64,000 nt of DNA from Armigeres subalbatus (taxonomy: Eukaryota > Arthropoda > Insecta > Diptera > Culicidae), in assembly GCF_024139115.2 (NCBI RefSeq), contig NC_085139.1, positions 105,067,935 to 105,131,934 on the forward strand, given 5' to 3'. This document shows positions 44,140 through 55,280 of this stretch, one piece after another. The notes beneath the pieces were generated by a model. The model was not told the DNA's origin, did no database searches, and worked only from the letters and a program-made list of their open reading frames with translations. Numbering within the stretch: position 1 is the first letter of the stretch; every line of letters begins with the position of its first letter. The position numbers and the translations under genes are program-made.

Positions 44140-44378
44140 ATGTGTTAGCTCATACGCCGAATCAAACAGGATGCCGTACTTTTTGTCGTGCTTCGAGCAA
44201 AAATAATTGGCTACGTGGAACGAAAACGCTTCCATGTCGAAGGAATTCTGCGTCACAATCACCGCCGGACAGTTCAGTTTTTGATACGAAGCCTGCGAAA
44301 CAATCTGCATATTGGCATAGCAAGCGCCATGCACCTCCATCGGAAGCGACGTATGATAGCCGGGTGAGATGCAATCGT
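44140..44378 (-). CDS. DCAF15: DCAF15-like gene, exon 4
   Basis: 239 bp. It completes a split Asp codon from exon 3 and reads DDCISPGYHTSLPMEVHGAC, then CPAVIVTQNSFDMEAFSFHV and GILFDSAYELTH. Acceptor tttgcag (44379-44385), donor gtgagt (44134-44139), intron phase 0 at its end. The 67-bp intron 3 separates it from exon 3. The pattern of beta strands resembles the DCAF15 C-terminal domain. Confidence 0.78.
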
Positions 44379-44445
44379 CTGCAAATTTCGAAAATTGGTA
44401 ACAAATTTCGATTACAAAATCCATAAATGATATTAAAAGAGTTAC

Positions 44446-46445
44446 CTTCTTCCGTCGTAAGCACCGAGTTGGCATCGTCCTCTTCGACGAAAATCTTGAC
44501 GATCTTCTTCGTGCACGTGGGTTTCTTTTCCGCCTTTGCCTCTTGCACTGTCGCACCGGTGCTGCCAAGTCCGTTCAGATCCGTCTTCAGCGGGAGCAAA
44601 TTATCCGAATTGAAATTCTCGTTATTTCCCTCATCCGCCTGAAGCTTTTTTTCATTAAACTTTTGAATAGCATCGATGAAGAACTTGGGGATGTCTTCGG
44701 AGGCTGTAGCTCCGCCAGCATAGATGTAATCTTTCGGATCAAAATTGGACATCTTAATGAGTTGGGCGGCAGAGGGGGGGTTTTGAATTGAACGCGGAGT
44801 CCCGACCGGGGAATGATGACGGTAGTAATTAGGAGACCGAATCCCGGGAGGTGATCGCAGATATCGATTACCGACCGGAGAGCCGCAGGGCGATCGAAAA
44901 CCATGATTGGGGGAAGCTCGATGGAGATGTGTGGTCATTTCGTAGCCTGAGTGCGAGGGACTACGTATTACCGTTTGACTAAAAGACCGTGTGCGGATTT
45001 GATTGCGAAGCCCGTTGAACGGAACGATGACGCTGTCTCCGTGACTACTGTCTTCGGAGAATTCATACTTTTTGTCAGCTAGGCGGCGCTTGCGAAAGAT
45101 GCTGATCTTTTCGCAGCGTTCGTTGTCTTCGGAGAATTCGTATGCCTTGGACGCGACGTCATTTTCGGCAATACAACTGCTGTCGGGTTGATTAGGAACG
45201 TTTGGATCTATTGATCTGCCACCGGTAGAGAGATACGAACGTCTTCGTAGCGGTGTTCGCCCACTCGATGTGGAGGACGATGAGGAACTTGAAGGAGCTC
45301 CGCTAGATTCTAGCGGAATTTGAGTCTTGCTTAAGCTGGCAGCGCCGATACGAGGGCCAACACCGGATGAGGACGGACCACCAGGGGAATCAACCGACAG
45401 CTCAACTCGAGTAACGTAGGATTTGTGAGTCTCCGGTTGCGATATACGGGTGGCCGTACTAATAACGGATGCAAGTCTTAGCTCTATGTTGGTGTTGTTA
45501 CGATGGTTCATCAGTCGAATGTTGGAAGTTGGTGAGAGTGCTTCCGATAGACGAGCCGCGGCTCCACGTGTCATTATGGAGCTGCGCGGGGAAGGTAGAG
45601 CAGCGGCTGTGCCTCGATTATCACAGGTAATGACCAGCTCGTCAAAATTCTCCGGACACTGTGCGAGCGTCGTTGAGTGGGACCTCGACGAAGAAGACGA
45701 ACCGGAAGACAATCTACTACTTGAACGGTGCGTTACCGAGGAATACAAAGGTTGGGAACACTTGGATTCGATGGTTTCAGTCTCATACTCAGCAAAGTCA
45801 GCAATGATTTGATCGGCTATGCTCAAGGATTGTGAGGGAGTTGGGATGTTTGGCACAGGAAAACTGCCTTCAGCGAAAGGTTTAGGAGTTTCTACCTTCG
45901 GGATGGGTAGTTTAACTTCAGCAGGAATGGCTGATTCAGTTTCTACTTCCGGAGTCATGCGTTGGTACTTGGCAATATACTTGCTGCTGATCACACCGGA
46001 TGATAGTTTTTGGGGACACCGACTCATGTCCAGCTGGATATTAATAGTGTGAATGAAGCTGTTCTCGCTCATTATGATGTACCCAGGACAATTTAGATTG
46101 TACCGTGGATTAAACTTGGGTCCAGAATCCGAGTTACGGTACTTGGTATGAATCGTCATGTTGCAGTTTATACAAAGCGAGCCCTCTCCACCATTTCCAT
46201 CATCTTCATCGGCAATCCTCATCTGTTTACAGTCCATGCAGCCCAATTTTGGCACCCTAACAACGGTAACGTACGAATCCAGGTCATCTTTTTCGCTAGC
46301 TCCATGAATAATTAGGAGCCGTTGATCTGTTTTCCACTGGGTAATCGAAACGGTTTTCATGTCATCGACGCCATGATCATCGAACAAACACACGTGGAAA
46401 TACTTGCTCAACAGGAAGTGCGGCCGGTAGATCCAGAAGTACAAT
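44446..46445 (-). CDS. DCAF15: DCAF15-like gene, exon 3 (main exon)
   Basis: 2,000 bp on the minus strand, acceptor tttcag (46446-46451), donor gtaact (44440-44445). It begins LYFWIYRPHFLLSKYFHVCL, a beta-propeller-like strand pair. A Cys pair set, CMDC...CINC, sits where human DCAF15 has its Cys-rich zinc site, and is followed by HTKYRN..PKFNPRYNLN. The remaining two thirds is a long low-complexity Ser/Pro/Arg region (for example SSSRLSSGSSSSSRSHST), probably disordered. DCAF15 proteins are substrate receptors of CUL4-DDB1 ubiquitin ligases. The predicted total of 1077 residues is much longer than human DCAF15 (about 600), mostly because of this insert. Confidence 0.78.
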
Positions 46446-47069
46446 CTGAAATAAATATAGAAAATTTTGAAATCGATGCTTGTATAATGGGCACTTGAAT
46501 AAGGGAAAAAATAATTGTTAATCAACAGTTACTTGATGGTTTTCAATACATTAACAATTATTATTCTTATTGGTTGGTTCATTGAATGTTATTAAATCAC
46601 TGATACGGACACGCAGAGTTACAATTGCAGAGATTTGGTTCACCTTTCAAGCTGCGTACAGTACAATACAATTTCTGTCTCGAAAAACGAGCATTTAAAT
46701 TTACGATTGTAATTGGACAAATTAGGCAAAAAGTTTTCTAACTTAAACTTATATCACAGTGTCTGAGCATAGAGGGATTCGATGAGAGGATTTGCTGACA
46801 TCTGACTGGAGTTTCAAAAACTCCTTGCTGTTTTGTTGATGCACTCGTCGATAGCTACTACTCCAGTCAGTGACACAGTGTAGTTCTTCAGTTGGGTAGA
46901 ATGAGTCAAAGTTGTGTATCATTTTTAACAACTTATTTTGTTTTTTTTTTACAATGTTCTAAAAACTCAAATGTGAATATGTACATTATGTGGAAGATTT
47001 TGGTTTGAAAAATGTATTGGAGGTAACGGAGGTATAATTATATACGCTTTTTTTGTTTTCATGGCACTG
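46446..47069. other. DCAF15 intron 2, copia-distal end
   Basis: AT-rich intron. A short minus-strand open frame at 46749-46931 matches nothing I know. Confidence 0.4.
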
Positions 47070-47074
47070 ATTAT

Positions 47075-47268
47075 TAAAGGAGGTTCTAGTATGGATTGAC
47101 AAAGAATGGAACAGATGGTCTTCAACAGAGCAAAGTAACGAGGTTTATTGAAGAGCTATGATTAAAACATCTGGTTAGCTTAAAGGCTTGTCATGGAATG
47201 AGGTCTCGGATTTTACATGTCAATAACGTCTCTGTTTCACCGATTCCTTCGATTGATTCATTTCTGCA
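47075..47268 (-). repeat. copia 3' LTR (left copy)
   Basis: 194 bp, taaaggaggtt... to ...tttctgca on the plus strand. It pairs with 53066-53559 after removal of the MITE there. Confidence 0.82.
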
Positions 47269-48723
47269 CCCCCTCTCGATCGTGGATTCCGATCATTTGA
47301 CATGGATTACGAAAACGTCCGACCTCTAGTGCTTTGGTGAAAATATCAGCAAGTTGGAGATCCGTCCCGATTGGTTTCACCTCGATATTTCCTGCAGCTA
47401 CATGGTCTCGTATGAAGTGGTGCTTTATGTCTTTATGCTTTGCTCGTTTGCTTTCCAGGTTCTTGGCCATCCCAATGCAACCGCGGTTATCTTCAAATAT
47501 TGTTACAGGTTTAGTGTCTTGAATTCATAGATCTCTAAGAAGTCCAGATAGCCACAGCGCCTCTGCTACTACAGAACCGAGTGCCACATACTCAGCCTCA
47601 CTAGATGATGTTGCTACGGTCGTCTGCTTCTTGCCTGACCAGGAAACAACGTTGCCAAATACCTGGAATAGGTAACCACTCACAGATTTTCGATCTTGTT
47701 GATCAGTTGCCCAATCAGCATCGGCATATCGTTTTATTGCTTCCTTTTGAGTATTGCGAGTAAACTTCAGAAAAGTCTTTTCAGTTCCTTTCAGGTAACG
47801 TACCACCCTTTTCAGGGCGGTCCAGTGTGAAGAAGACGGTTGCTGCTGAAAACGTCCTAGGTATCCAACTGGAAAACAAATGTCCGGCCGTGTAGCCATC
47901 ATAACGTACATCAAACTGCCCAGTAATTATCGGTACGGTGCTTCAATTCCTTCCATCGTCCCTTGGCAAAGCTGCAGCCCCTTCTCCATTGGAGTTTTGG
48001 CCGGGTTACAATCTTCCATGCGAAATGTCTTCAGATTTTTTCCAATACTTGAGTCTTGTCCAAACTTCCTTGTTTTCGGTCATACAGAATTTTCATTCCA
48101 AGGAAATATTTAGCTTCACCGCAATCAGTCATTTTGAAATATGTTGATAGCTTGTGTTTAACATCCTCGATTGTCTTGATTTTGTCTCCAATGATTAACA
48201 GATCATCAACGTAGAGAATTACATAGATCACATCATTCCCCCTCTCGTTGATTCGGGTGTACACACAATAATCATGAAAAGATCTCTTGAAACCAAGCTT
48301 CAGTAGTACTTCATTGAGCCTCTCATTCCAGCATCGCGGGCTTTGCTTCAATCCGTATAGTGATTTTTCAAGTTTGCATACCATTCCAGGAGCTGCATTT
48401 ATACCATCAGGAATCGTCATAAAGATGTCTTCTTTGAGTTCTCCGTGTAGAAAAGCCGTTTTGACATCCATTTGGTGAATAATGTATCCCTTCTGCAAAG
48501 CCACAGCCAGTACGACCCGGATTGTCGTTAGTTTAGCAACCGGCGCGTACGTCTCATGGTAGTCAATACCTGGTTTCTGTAGAAATCCCTTCACGACCAG
48601 TCTTGCCTTATGCCGAAGAACATTACCATCGGCATCTTCTTTTATGCAAAAAATCCATTTTGATTGCAATAGTTTCATACCAGTCGGACACGGAACGATT
48701 TTCCATACCTTGTTAACTTCCAT
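47258..48723 (-). pseudogene. copia reverse transcriptase and RNase H
   Basis: 48031-48723: KWIFCIKEDADGN, HQMDVKTAFLHGELKEDIFM and catalytic YVDD in VILYVDDLLIIGD, all RT hallmarks of copia. After a frame break near 48030, 47525-47914 gives RPDICFPVGYLGRFQQQPSS and DADWATDQQDRKSVSGYLF, and 47258-47470 gives IKHHFIRDHV and LQLADIFTKAL, the RNase H end. A TGA at 47525-47527 interrupts the RNase H frame. These would copy RNA into DNA and remove the RNA strand. Confidence 0.88.
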
Positions 48724-48740
48724 AGACTGTAGTTCGTCAC

Positions 48741-48936
48741 TATAGATAGTGGAATATATAGATGAGCGAAGATAAATCCTCTGTCTCCAAACGAACTGTC
48801 AAACGTGTCTCCAAACGAGCATGACGTCACTATTTCAATGGAAACGTTAAGGGCTGTGACGTCATATGCGCGTGTGCACGGGCAAAAAAATCGACTCAGC
48901 CATGCTTTCGCTCATCTATAGATTCTACTATCTATA
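48741..48936. mobile_element. 196-bp MITE in copia pol, 8-bp duplication
   Basis: The inverted ends tatagatagtggaatatata...gatgagcgaa match over 30 bp with two or three changes. Flanked by TTCGTCAC (48733-48740 and 48937-48944). The 8-bp duplication suggests a hAT-type origin. Confidence 0.85.
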
Positions 48937-49000
48937 TTCGTCACCAATAGCTACCATCCAAGCATCTCTGTCGTCACGTTGATGAATCTCGTTGTAGGGT

Positions 49001-50190
49001 TAGGCGGGGCAAGATGGGTCACGGGGTAAGATGGGTCAGGGCCGTTTTTGAGCATCGTGTACATTTTAATGTGAAGATTATGACTTTGTAGGAGGAATAA
49101 TTTGGTTCTACTTTATTATCATTCGATTTGATGATAAAATTTTATTTTGGTAGAGTATGGCAAGGTAAAATATTTTTCAGCATTGTTTCTTATGCGAAAC
49201 ACACTTTCTATAAAACGTGTAATCTCGTCGAGCAATGTAAAATTTAAACGTTTTTAGTAACATAGTGAACGTATTGTAAGTAATGTAGGTGATGTTATAC
49301 TAACTGCGTCGAAATAAATAAATTTGATCGAAAATTAGACATTCTAACATGAACTTACAAATGGGGCAAGATAGGTCAGCACATACTGAAGGGCATAGTT
49401 CGTATTCAAAACATATTTTCCATTGATGGTTTAATCATTTTAAGGTTACTTTTGACATAATAATGTTAATTTGTTTATTGAAAATGTCTATTTTTTGTCT
49501 TTAAGAAAGCATTACTTAGACGAGGTTGAAAGACTATTATTCTTCCATTTACTTCCATTATTCACTTTTTATGTATCAACAAACAGATACGTATTTCGTT
49601 TCCTACTTGGAAACTTCTTCAGTGTTTGTTATCGACAGTCGATAACAAACACTGAAGAAGTTTCCAAGTAGGAAACGAAATACGTATCTGTTTGTTGATA
49701 CATAAAAAGTGAATAGTGGAAGTAAATGGAAGAATAATAGTCTTTTAACCTTGTAGCATTTCCCCTAAGACGCTCTAAAATAATTAATCAATACTTAGAC
49801 GGCTTGTTTTCATAAGAATTTGCAGACATTTTTAAATATAGAGCCAATTCCTCATCCAAGGCTTAAAAATAATTTTTTATTCAATATAATCATTGGCAAT
49901 ATAAAGCTATCTATCTGTGTGTAATTCAATATAGGGAATAAAAGCAATATTAATTGCAGTATTTAAAGGTGACCCATCTTGCCCCGCTGTTTGACCCATC
50001 TTACCCCGCCATTTTTTGATTGACAGAAAAATAGACTTCTACTTTAATAACTCGAAATGGAATAAAAAGTGGAATTTTTGTTATTTCATACTCCTGGCTT
50101 ACAGATTATTGTTGAAAAGTTGAATTAAAATGTTTCTGTTTTGAGATATTCAGGGTTCGCTTTAGGCGACCCATCTTACCCCATCATACC
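49001..50190. mobile_element. 1.2-kb non-autonomous TIR element in copia pol
   Basis: The ends gggttaggcggggcaagatg and the inverse of the right end (gggtatgatggggtaagatg) share the gggt..g.ggggNaagatgggtc pattern; the motif is repeated just inside each end. TA flanks the insertion. It contains the long palindrome at 49520-49754 and no transposase. Ends are good to within a few bases. Confidence 0.7.
49520..49754. repeat. 235-bp near-perfect palindrome
   Basis: Centred on 49637 (gttatcgacagtcgataac). Arms of about 117 bp match with only a few mismatches near the outer ends. Confidence 0.9.
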
Positions 50191-51765
50191 CTACGTAGAT
50201 GGCGAATCTGTAGGTTTGGAATAATCAGCAGCAGCGGATACACTGTATCCAGTGAAAAAATCTAATAGCTTACCTGGGAGCTTGCGCTCCCGTTCGCTGC
50301 GCCTCGTGGTTGACTCTAAACAGTCTTCACGTCTTTCATGCGAAGGGAGCGCGCCAGGGTTTGGTTCATCAAGTATTTCTTCATAAATTTCATCATCTTC
50401 AGATTCAATATTTGAATCTTGTCTGGTTGTATTTTCTATATTTTGGGGTTCAGCTATGGTACTTAATTGTTCCCCCTCTGGCTCATAGACTAAGGGAATT
50501 ATTAACGGTTGTCTATCAACATCATCACTAGCATATGGAAAATTTTGTTCATCAAATTTCACATCTCTTGCTACGACAATCTTCTTTGACGATCTATCCC
50601 ACAAGGGATAGCGATTGGCTCTTTGGATCCAATTTCTTTCGTAGCTGGTTAGGGATCCAAGCCATGGCCTTGCATCCGAAAATTCTAAGTTTGCTGAGGT
50701 CTGGCTTAGTATTTGTCCACTGCTCTACTGGGGTAATGTTTCGGTCTAGTGCACTTGTTGGAGACCGATTGAGGATATACGTCGCCGCCAAGGCCGCTTC
50801 TGACCACATTCGCTTTGGCATCTTGGAATAAATAAGCATTGATCTAACTTTTTTAACCAGGGTTCTGTTGAATCGCTCAGCAACGACATTCTGCTGCGGA
50901 GAGTATGCCACTGTCGATTGAACTTGAATGCCTCTGTCCTGATAATACTGTTTTTGCTCATTAGAGAAATACTCCCGTTCTTGATTAACTGTCAGTTTGC
51001 CAGTGGGTGGTAGCCATTGCTTCATATTGTTTGGAACAATGAAAGACTTCACACTTACGCTTGATAGGATAGAAGATAGATAATTGCAAAATGCGTCCAA
51101 TCATCAATGAGCGAAACAAAAAATCTGGATCCGTCCCAGGCCGGTGGATCAATCGGCCCACACACGTCAGAATGTATACGCTCTAATGGACGCGTGGCTT
51201 TCTTTCGGGTGCCATCGAACGGTTCACGACACTGCTTCCCCATCACACACGTATCACATAATCCAATACGACATACTGTATCTATGAAACCGGTAGCCAT
51301 TTCATGCTTGACAATATTTTCCATCGCTTGTTGACTTGCATGTCCCAATCGACGATGCCACAACCAGCTTGCATCCATCGTGCTGATGTTAGCTTGACCA
51401 ACATAGGCTACTTCCAGATCTAATTGATACAAGTTACCTTTTAAGTAAGCCACACCAATGACTTCATCATTAAGCTTGAATTCCGCTCGCTCGATTCCTC
51501 CTCGGCCAGTGAACAGGATATCAATTCCAGCTTGAGAAAGTTTCTTGACCGAAAGCAAATTTTCCCTCAGCTCTGGAATGAATATTACGTCCTTCATACG
51601 GAATTCAACATTCTTGTTTGACAATCCTGTCAGCTCTCCGACTGATTTGCCGATCAAAGATACACCTTCTTTTGCGACTTCGACCACGAACGGATTCTTC
51701 AGATTTTGTGATGACTTCAGATAATTTTCTTTATTAACGAGGTGGTCACTACATCCTGAGTCCAC
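50191..51765 (-). pseudogene. copia protease end and integrase
   Basis: 51055-51765 begins DSGCSDHLV, the aspartic protease active site, then WLWHRRLGHASQQAM and CDTCVMGKQ, the integrase zinc region, and SDVCGPIDPPAWDGSRFFVS, the first catalytic Asp. After frame breaks near 51080-51100, 50594-51100 holds GIQVQSTVAYSPQQNVVAER, the region of the third catalytic acid. 50191-50604 holds the integrase C-terminal part with an acidic linker, cut by the TIR element at 50190. It resumes at 48945-48995. Confidence 0.85.
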
Positions 51766-53059
51766 ACAATGCTTCCGCCACTAGGTGCCTTCGCTCCGGA
51801 TCTTCCCATGAAAGCAACTGCCTTTCGATTTTCAAAAACAGAATGAGCCTTTGCATCCGATTTGTTCCATGGGCAGTCCTTCTTCATATGCCCTGACTTC
51901 TTACACCGGTGGCATCTACCAGTAAACTCGCGTGTTGACTTCTTCCTTTCATTTTTCTTTCCTCCAATGAAAGCTGTTCCTTTATCATCGCTTGCATAAT
52001 CTTGACGATCAACTCTCTTCGACTCCTCAGCTAGCAGCCGCTGCTTCACTGTTTCCAGGGTCAAGATCTTTTCGTCCAGGTCCTCGAGCGCTGTTACCAA
52101 AGGATCATAGCTATCTGGTAGAAATCTGTTATCTGTTAGAAATAGCTGCGAAACTAAGTCATTTTCTTCCAGCGTGGCACCTGCAGACTTCAGTTGCCGG
52201 ACTATGTCATCGAACACCACGAAATGGCTACGCATAGATGGTCCCTCCTTCATTCGCAATCAATCTTGCAAGCTGCTTTCTTGACTGGTCACAGAACGTT
52301 TGGCGAATGTTTCTTCTAGGGCCTTCCACATGCTCCAAGCTGATTCTTTCTCACGGACTACTTCTAAACATTCGTCCGAAATGAATCCCACCAACAGCGA
52401 TTTTGCCTTTCTGTCCAGCTTATCCCAATTTGGCCTAGCTTCATCAGTAACAGCCGGAATTTCTTCCTTCAACACCAGGGGAACGACACCCAATTTTTTC
52501 ACTATGGATTTTGACAGGTTCGCCTGTTCGTGCTTTTTTGGGTGATAAATTTATCCCCCAGTGTCAAATCACCCCAATACTGATTTATTTTGCAATAGTA
52601 TGTGCGCGAATTTCGAATGTTTACGTTTTTACAGGAGAATATGATGCAAAACGCCCATTTCACTCAATAATGCAACATGATACAATCATGAGAAAATAGA
52701 GAAAAAATGAACGAACTATAAATTAAAACTATTTTAGACTCGATTCCATGCTTTAAACTTAAGAATGTTCAACTTATTTGCTCAATTCTTTAGAATGCTA
52801 CTTGCGTAAGACACTGTTTATGCCTTCGTTCGTTTTATATCATTTTCACCCTGGAAGTTGTTTGTGTTGCATTCGCAGTGCACTCGTATTGGTGACTCAG
52901 AAAAGATGTGACAAAGATGGCGTAGCATGTCATCCCCGTGTTCAACACTGAAGAGACCTCCGCCGCATCCAGATAAAGCTTGACTCGGAACTTCAAATTT
53001 TCATAATTTGGTCCAGTCAGCTGTGGGATACCAGATCCTTCTTTCATTGACGAGCTCAT
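51717..53059 (-). pseudogene. copia gag with internal insertion
   Basis: Starts MSSSMKEGSGIPQLTGPNYE at 53059, directly after the primer-binding site. The frame is interrupted by unrelated DNA at about 52541-52850. 52260-52502 and 51717-52259 form one frame broken by a TGA at 52260-52262. The CCHC zinc knuckle is CHRCKKSGHMKKDC. A one-base slip near 51767 separates gag from protease. Confidence 0.82.
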
Positions 53060-53065
53060 AACCTA
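53054..53065 (-). promoter_or_regulatory. copia primer-binding site (internal initiator-tRNA type)
   Basis: The minus strand reads ggttatgagctc immediately after the LTR, resembling the half-tRNA initiator-Met primer site used by copia elements. Confidence 0.6.
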
Positions 53066-53559
53066 AAGGAGGTTCTCGTATGGATCAAGATGAATGCACA
53101 GCTAGGTGTTTCAATCTACCCAATTTATGGACGAGAAGAAGGCGGGGGTGAAAAATTCATTTTCGGTGCAAAACATAAACAAACCGACTGGCTCTCCCAA
53201 GATGAATGCACAGCTAGGTGTTTCAATCTACCCAATTTATGGACGAGAAGAAGGCGGGGGTGAAAAATTCATTTTCGGTGCAAAACATAAACAAACCGAC
53301 TGGCTCTCCCATACTAAAATCCAAGATGGCTGAATCGTGAATTTGGCAGATTGGAACACCTAGCTGTGTATTCATCTTGGTATGGATTGACAAAGAATGG
53401 AACAGATGGTCTTCAACCGAACAAAGTAGCGAGGTTTATTGAAGAGCTATGATTAAAACATCTGGTTAGCTTGAAGGCTTGTCATGGAATGAAGTCTCGG
53501 ATTTTACATGTCAATAACGTCTCTGTTTCACCGATTCCTTCGATTGATTCATTTCTTCA
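53066..53559 (-). repeat. copia 5' LTR (right copy), split by a MITE
   Basis: 53066-53087 and 53388-53559 together form 194 bp matching 47075-47268; the middle is the MITE at 53088-53379. Confidence 0.82.
53088..53379. mobile_element. 292-bp MITE in the copia LTR, 8-bp duplication, internal tandem copy
   Basis: The ends caagatgaatgcacagctag and inverse agree over about 35 bp. Flanked by GTATGGAT (53080-53087, 53380-53387). The first 112 bp are duplicated in tandem (53088-53199 and 53200-53311, almost identical). Confidence 0.88.
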
Positions 53560-53564
53560 ATTAT

Positions 53565-54299
53565 CGATTTCACTTCTTTTGGTCTATCAAGCACATTATT
53601 AGATTCAATTATGCCGTCGATGTCAGATATTCTTGCAATTGTTTCATTCACATCTACTGTAAATCCCGCCACGTCAAGAGATCCATCAAGCCCCTACAGC
53701 CCCACCAAGACGCATTAGAATTGACCGCACCTAAGCTCCGTCGAGGGATTGTCATTACGACGAATGTCCGTGTAAAGGTCAATCGATGCAGGGACAACGA
53801 ATCGGAAAACGTAAACAGAAGAGATTGAGAAATTATTGCTGAAATTACGATTGTCTTCAAATTTGTGAAACAACTTATCTACTACCTTATCTAAATAGTT
53901 AAAACTTAATACTAGGAGTTATAAACAAAGGTACTAGTGATTAAAGATTGAATTTTTTCTGGAAAACTAGATTAACATGCAAATTATAAATTTAAGTTTA
54001 ATCCATATAGGTAGTGCCACTAAAAAGCTCCCTTTGAGCCTGTTATTGTGAACCTAATTCTAATTATTACAAAGGTAACTACATGCAAAAACTTACCTAT
54101 TAAAACGATAGACCATAAAGTATATTTATTCCTATCCAGAAGTATACGATTGAATACTTGCGAGCGTTTATTGGAAGTTGTTGTTGGAATTGATTGTGGT
54201 AGCGAATCACTAAAAGTAAGGCCTTAATATCTATTACTTAGACTAGAACGTAACGCAAACTGTTATTTTGAAATTTCCACAGGAATTTTGTAATTTATC
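53565..54299. other. DCAF15 intron 2 sequence, no gene
   Basis: AT-rich, with short fragments of open frame only; nothing recognised. Confidence 0.4.
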
Positions 54300-54599
54300 T
54301 TGGAATAAATTTATGAAAACGATTGATTCGCTTATCGCTAGACAACATCTACTGTCGTCGCGGGGTCACAAATCAGTGGATTGTTGTGTGTTGCGGCGAA
54401 GGTAGCAGCTCGGATCGAGTGTTTGATATACGGCAAAGAGCACACGTTTTTTCGGGAGTGTTAATTTTTGATTTTTCTAGTGAAATATTGGTGCAAGTGG
54501 TTCAAAACCTCGTTCAAAACGATCCTAATTGTGTCCGAGGCCGTGTCGTCGCGATCGGCTTGCTGAAAAATTGGTTTGAGCAACTGAGCGCGTTATGCT

Positions 54600-54995
54600 A
54601 CGTACACACCAGTCAAGCAGTTCGACGAACATTGACTCCACCCCCAAGAAAACGCTTCGGTTGATGCTTTGTTGGAACGTGTGTGAAGTTGTTCGAACAA
54701 CCATTTGACAGTTGGCGGCTCGGTTGGAAAAAATTAAAACGGTTTGATTTTGGTTTGAGTTGTCGGGGGTGGAGTCAAGGATCGCCGAACATGTTTGAGC
54801 ATTTGTAGTGAAGTTGCACAAACCCCCATATATTTTTTGATGGTTGATGCTCAAGTTAGCGCTCCGGTCGTTCATGTGTGATATTGTTGGTCGAATAAAT
54901 TGATTGTTCGTGCCGCTATTGGTAAAACTTGATGGATGTTGGAACAAACGAGAGGTGGAGTCAATGTTGGTCAAACTGCTTGACCGTGTGTACGT
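54600..54995. mobile_element. 396-bp TIR element within the I element 5' UTR
   Basis: The left end acgtacacaccagtcaagca...gtt and the inverse of the right end agree over about 45 bp, including aacattgactccacc. No coding. Target duplication unclear. Confidence 0.75.
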
Positions 54996-55280
54996 TCCAT
55001 TAAATCAGGAACGGTCTTGTCGCGGTTGAACGACAGGTGGTAGAAGGAAAAAATCTCCGCCATTTTTGCGAGCCGTGCAAACAGCAGTCGCAGCGCTGTA
55101 ACAGGTTAACAAACCTCAACGTCGGATTCGGGACGATAGTAGTCGTGCGCCCAAGGCCGCGTCGGCGCGAATATAACCGTGTGCGAGTGAATGATTTCCG
55201 GAGTTCTACTTTTACGGTAGTGCGCGTATCGCACACCTTGGATCAATACGAAAACAAACAAAAGTACCCGGAAATTAAAA

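Larger units (their letters stand above)
47075..53559 (-). mobile_element. Ty1/copia LTR retrotransposon, minus strand, with nested MITEs
   Basis: Bounded by 194-bp LTRs and a 5-bp duplication ATTAT (47070-47074, 53560-53564). Order on the minus strand: gag, protease, integrase, reverse transcriptase, RNase H, as in copia. The LTRs differ at about 7 of 194 sites. Three MITEs are inserted (48741-48936, about 49001-50190, 53088-53379), plus foreign sequence in gag (about 52541-52850). Several stops and frameshifts make it inactive. Confidence 0.9.

Noticed and set aside
46749..46931. Short minus-strand frame as an additional DCAF15 exon
   Set aside because: Exons 2 and 3 already join in frame (RYE to LYFW), so no exon is needed; splice sites are not convincing.
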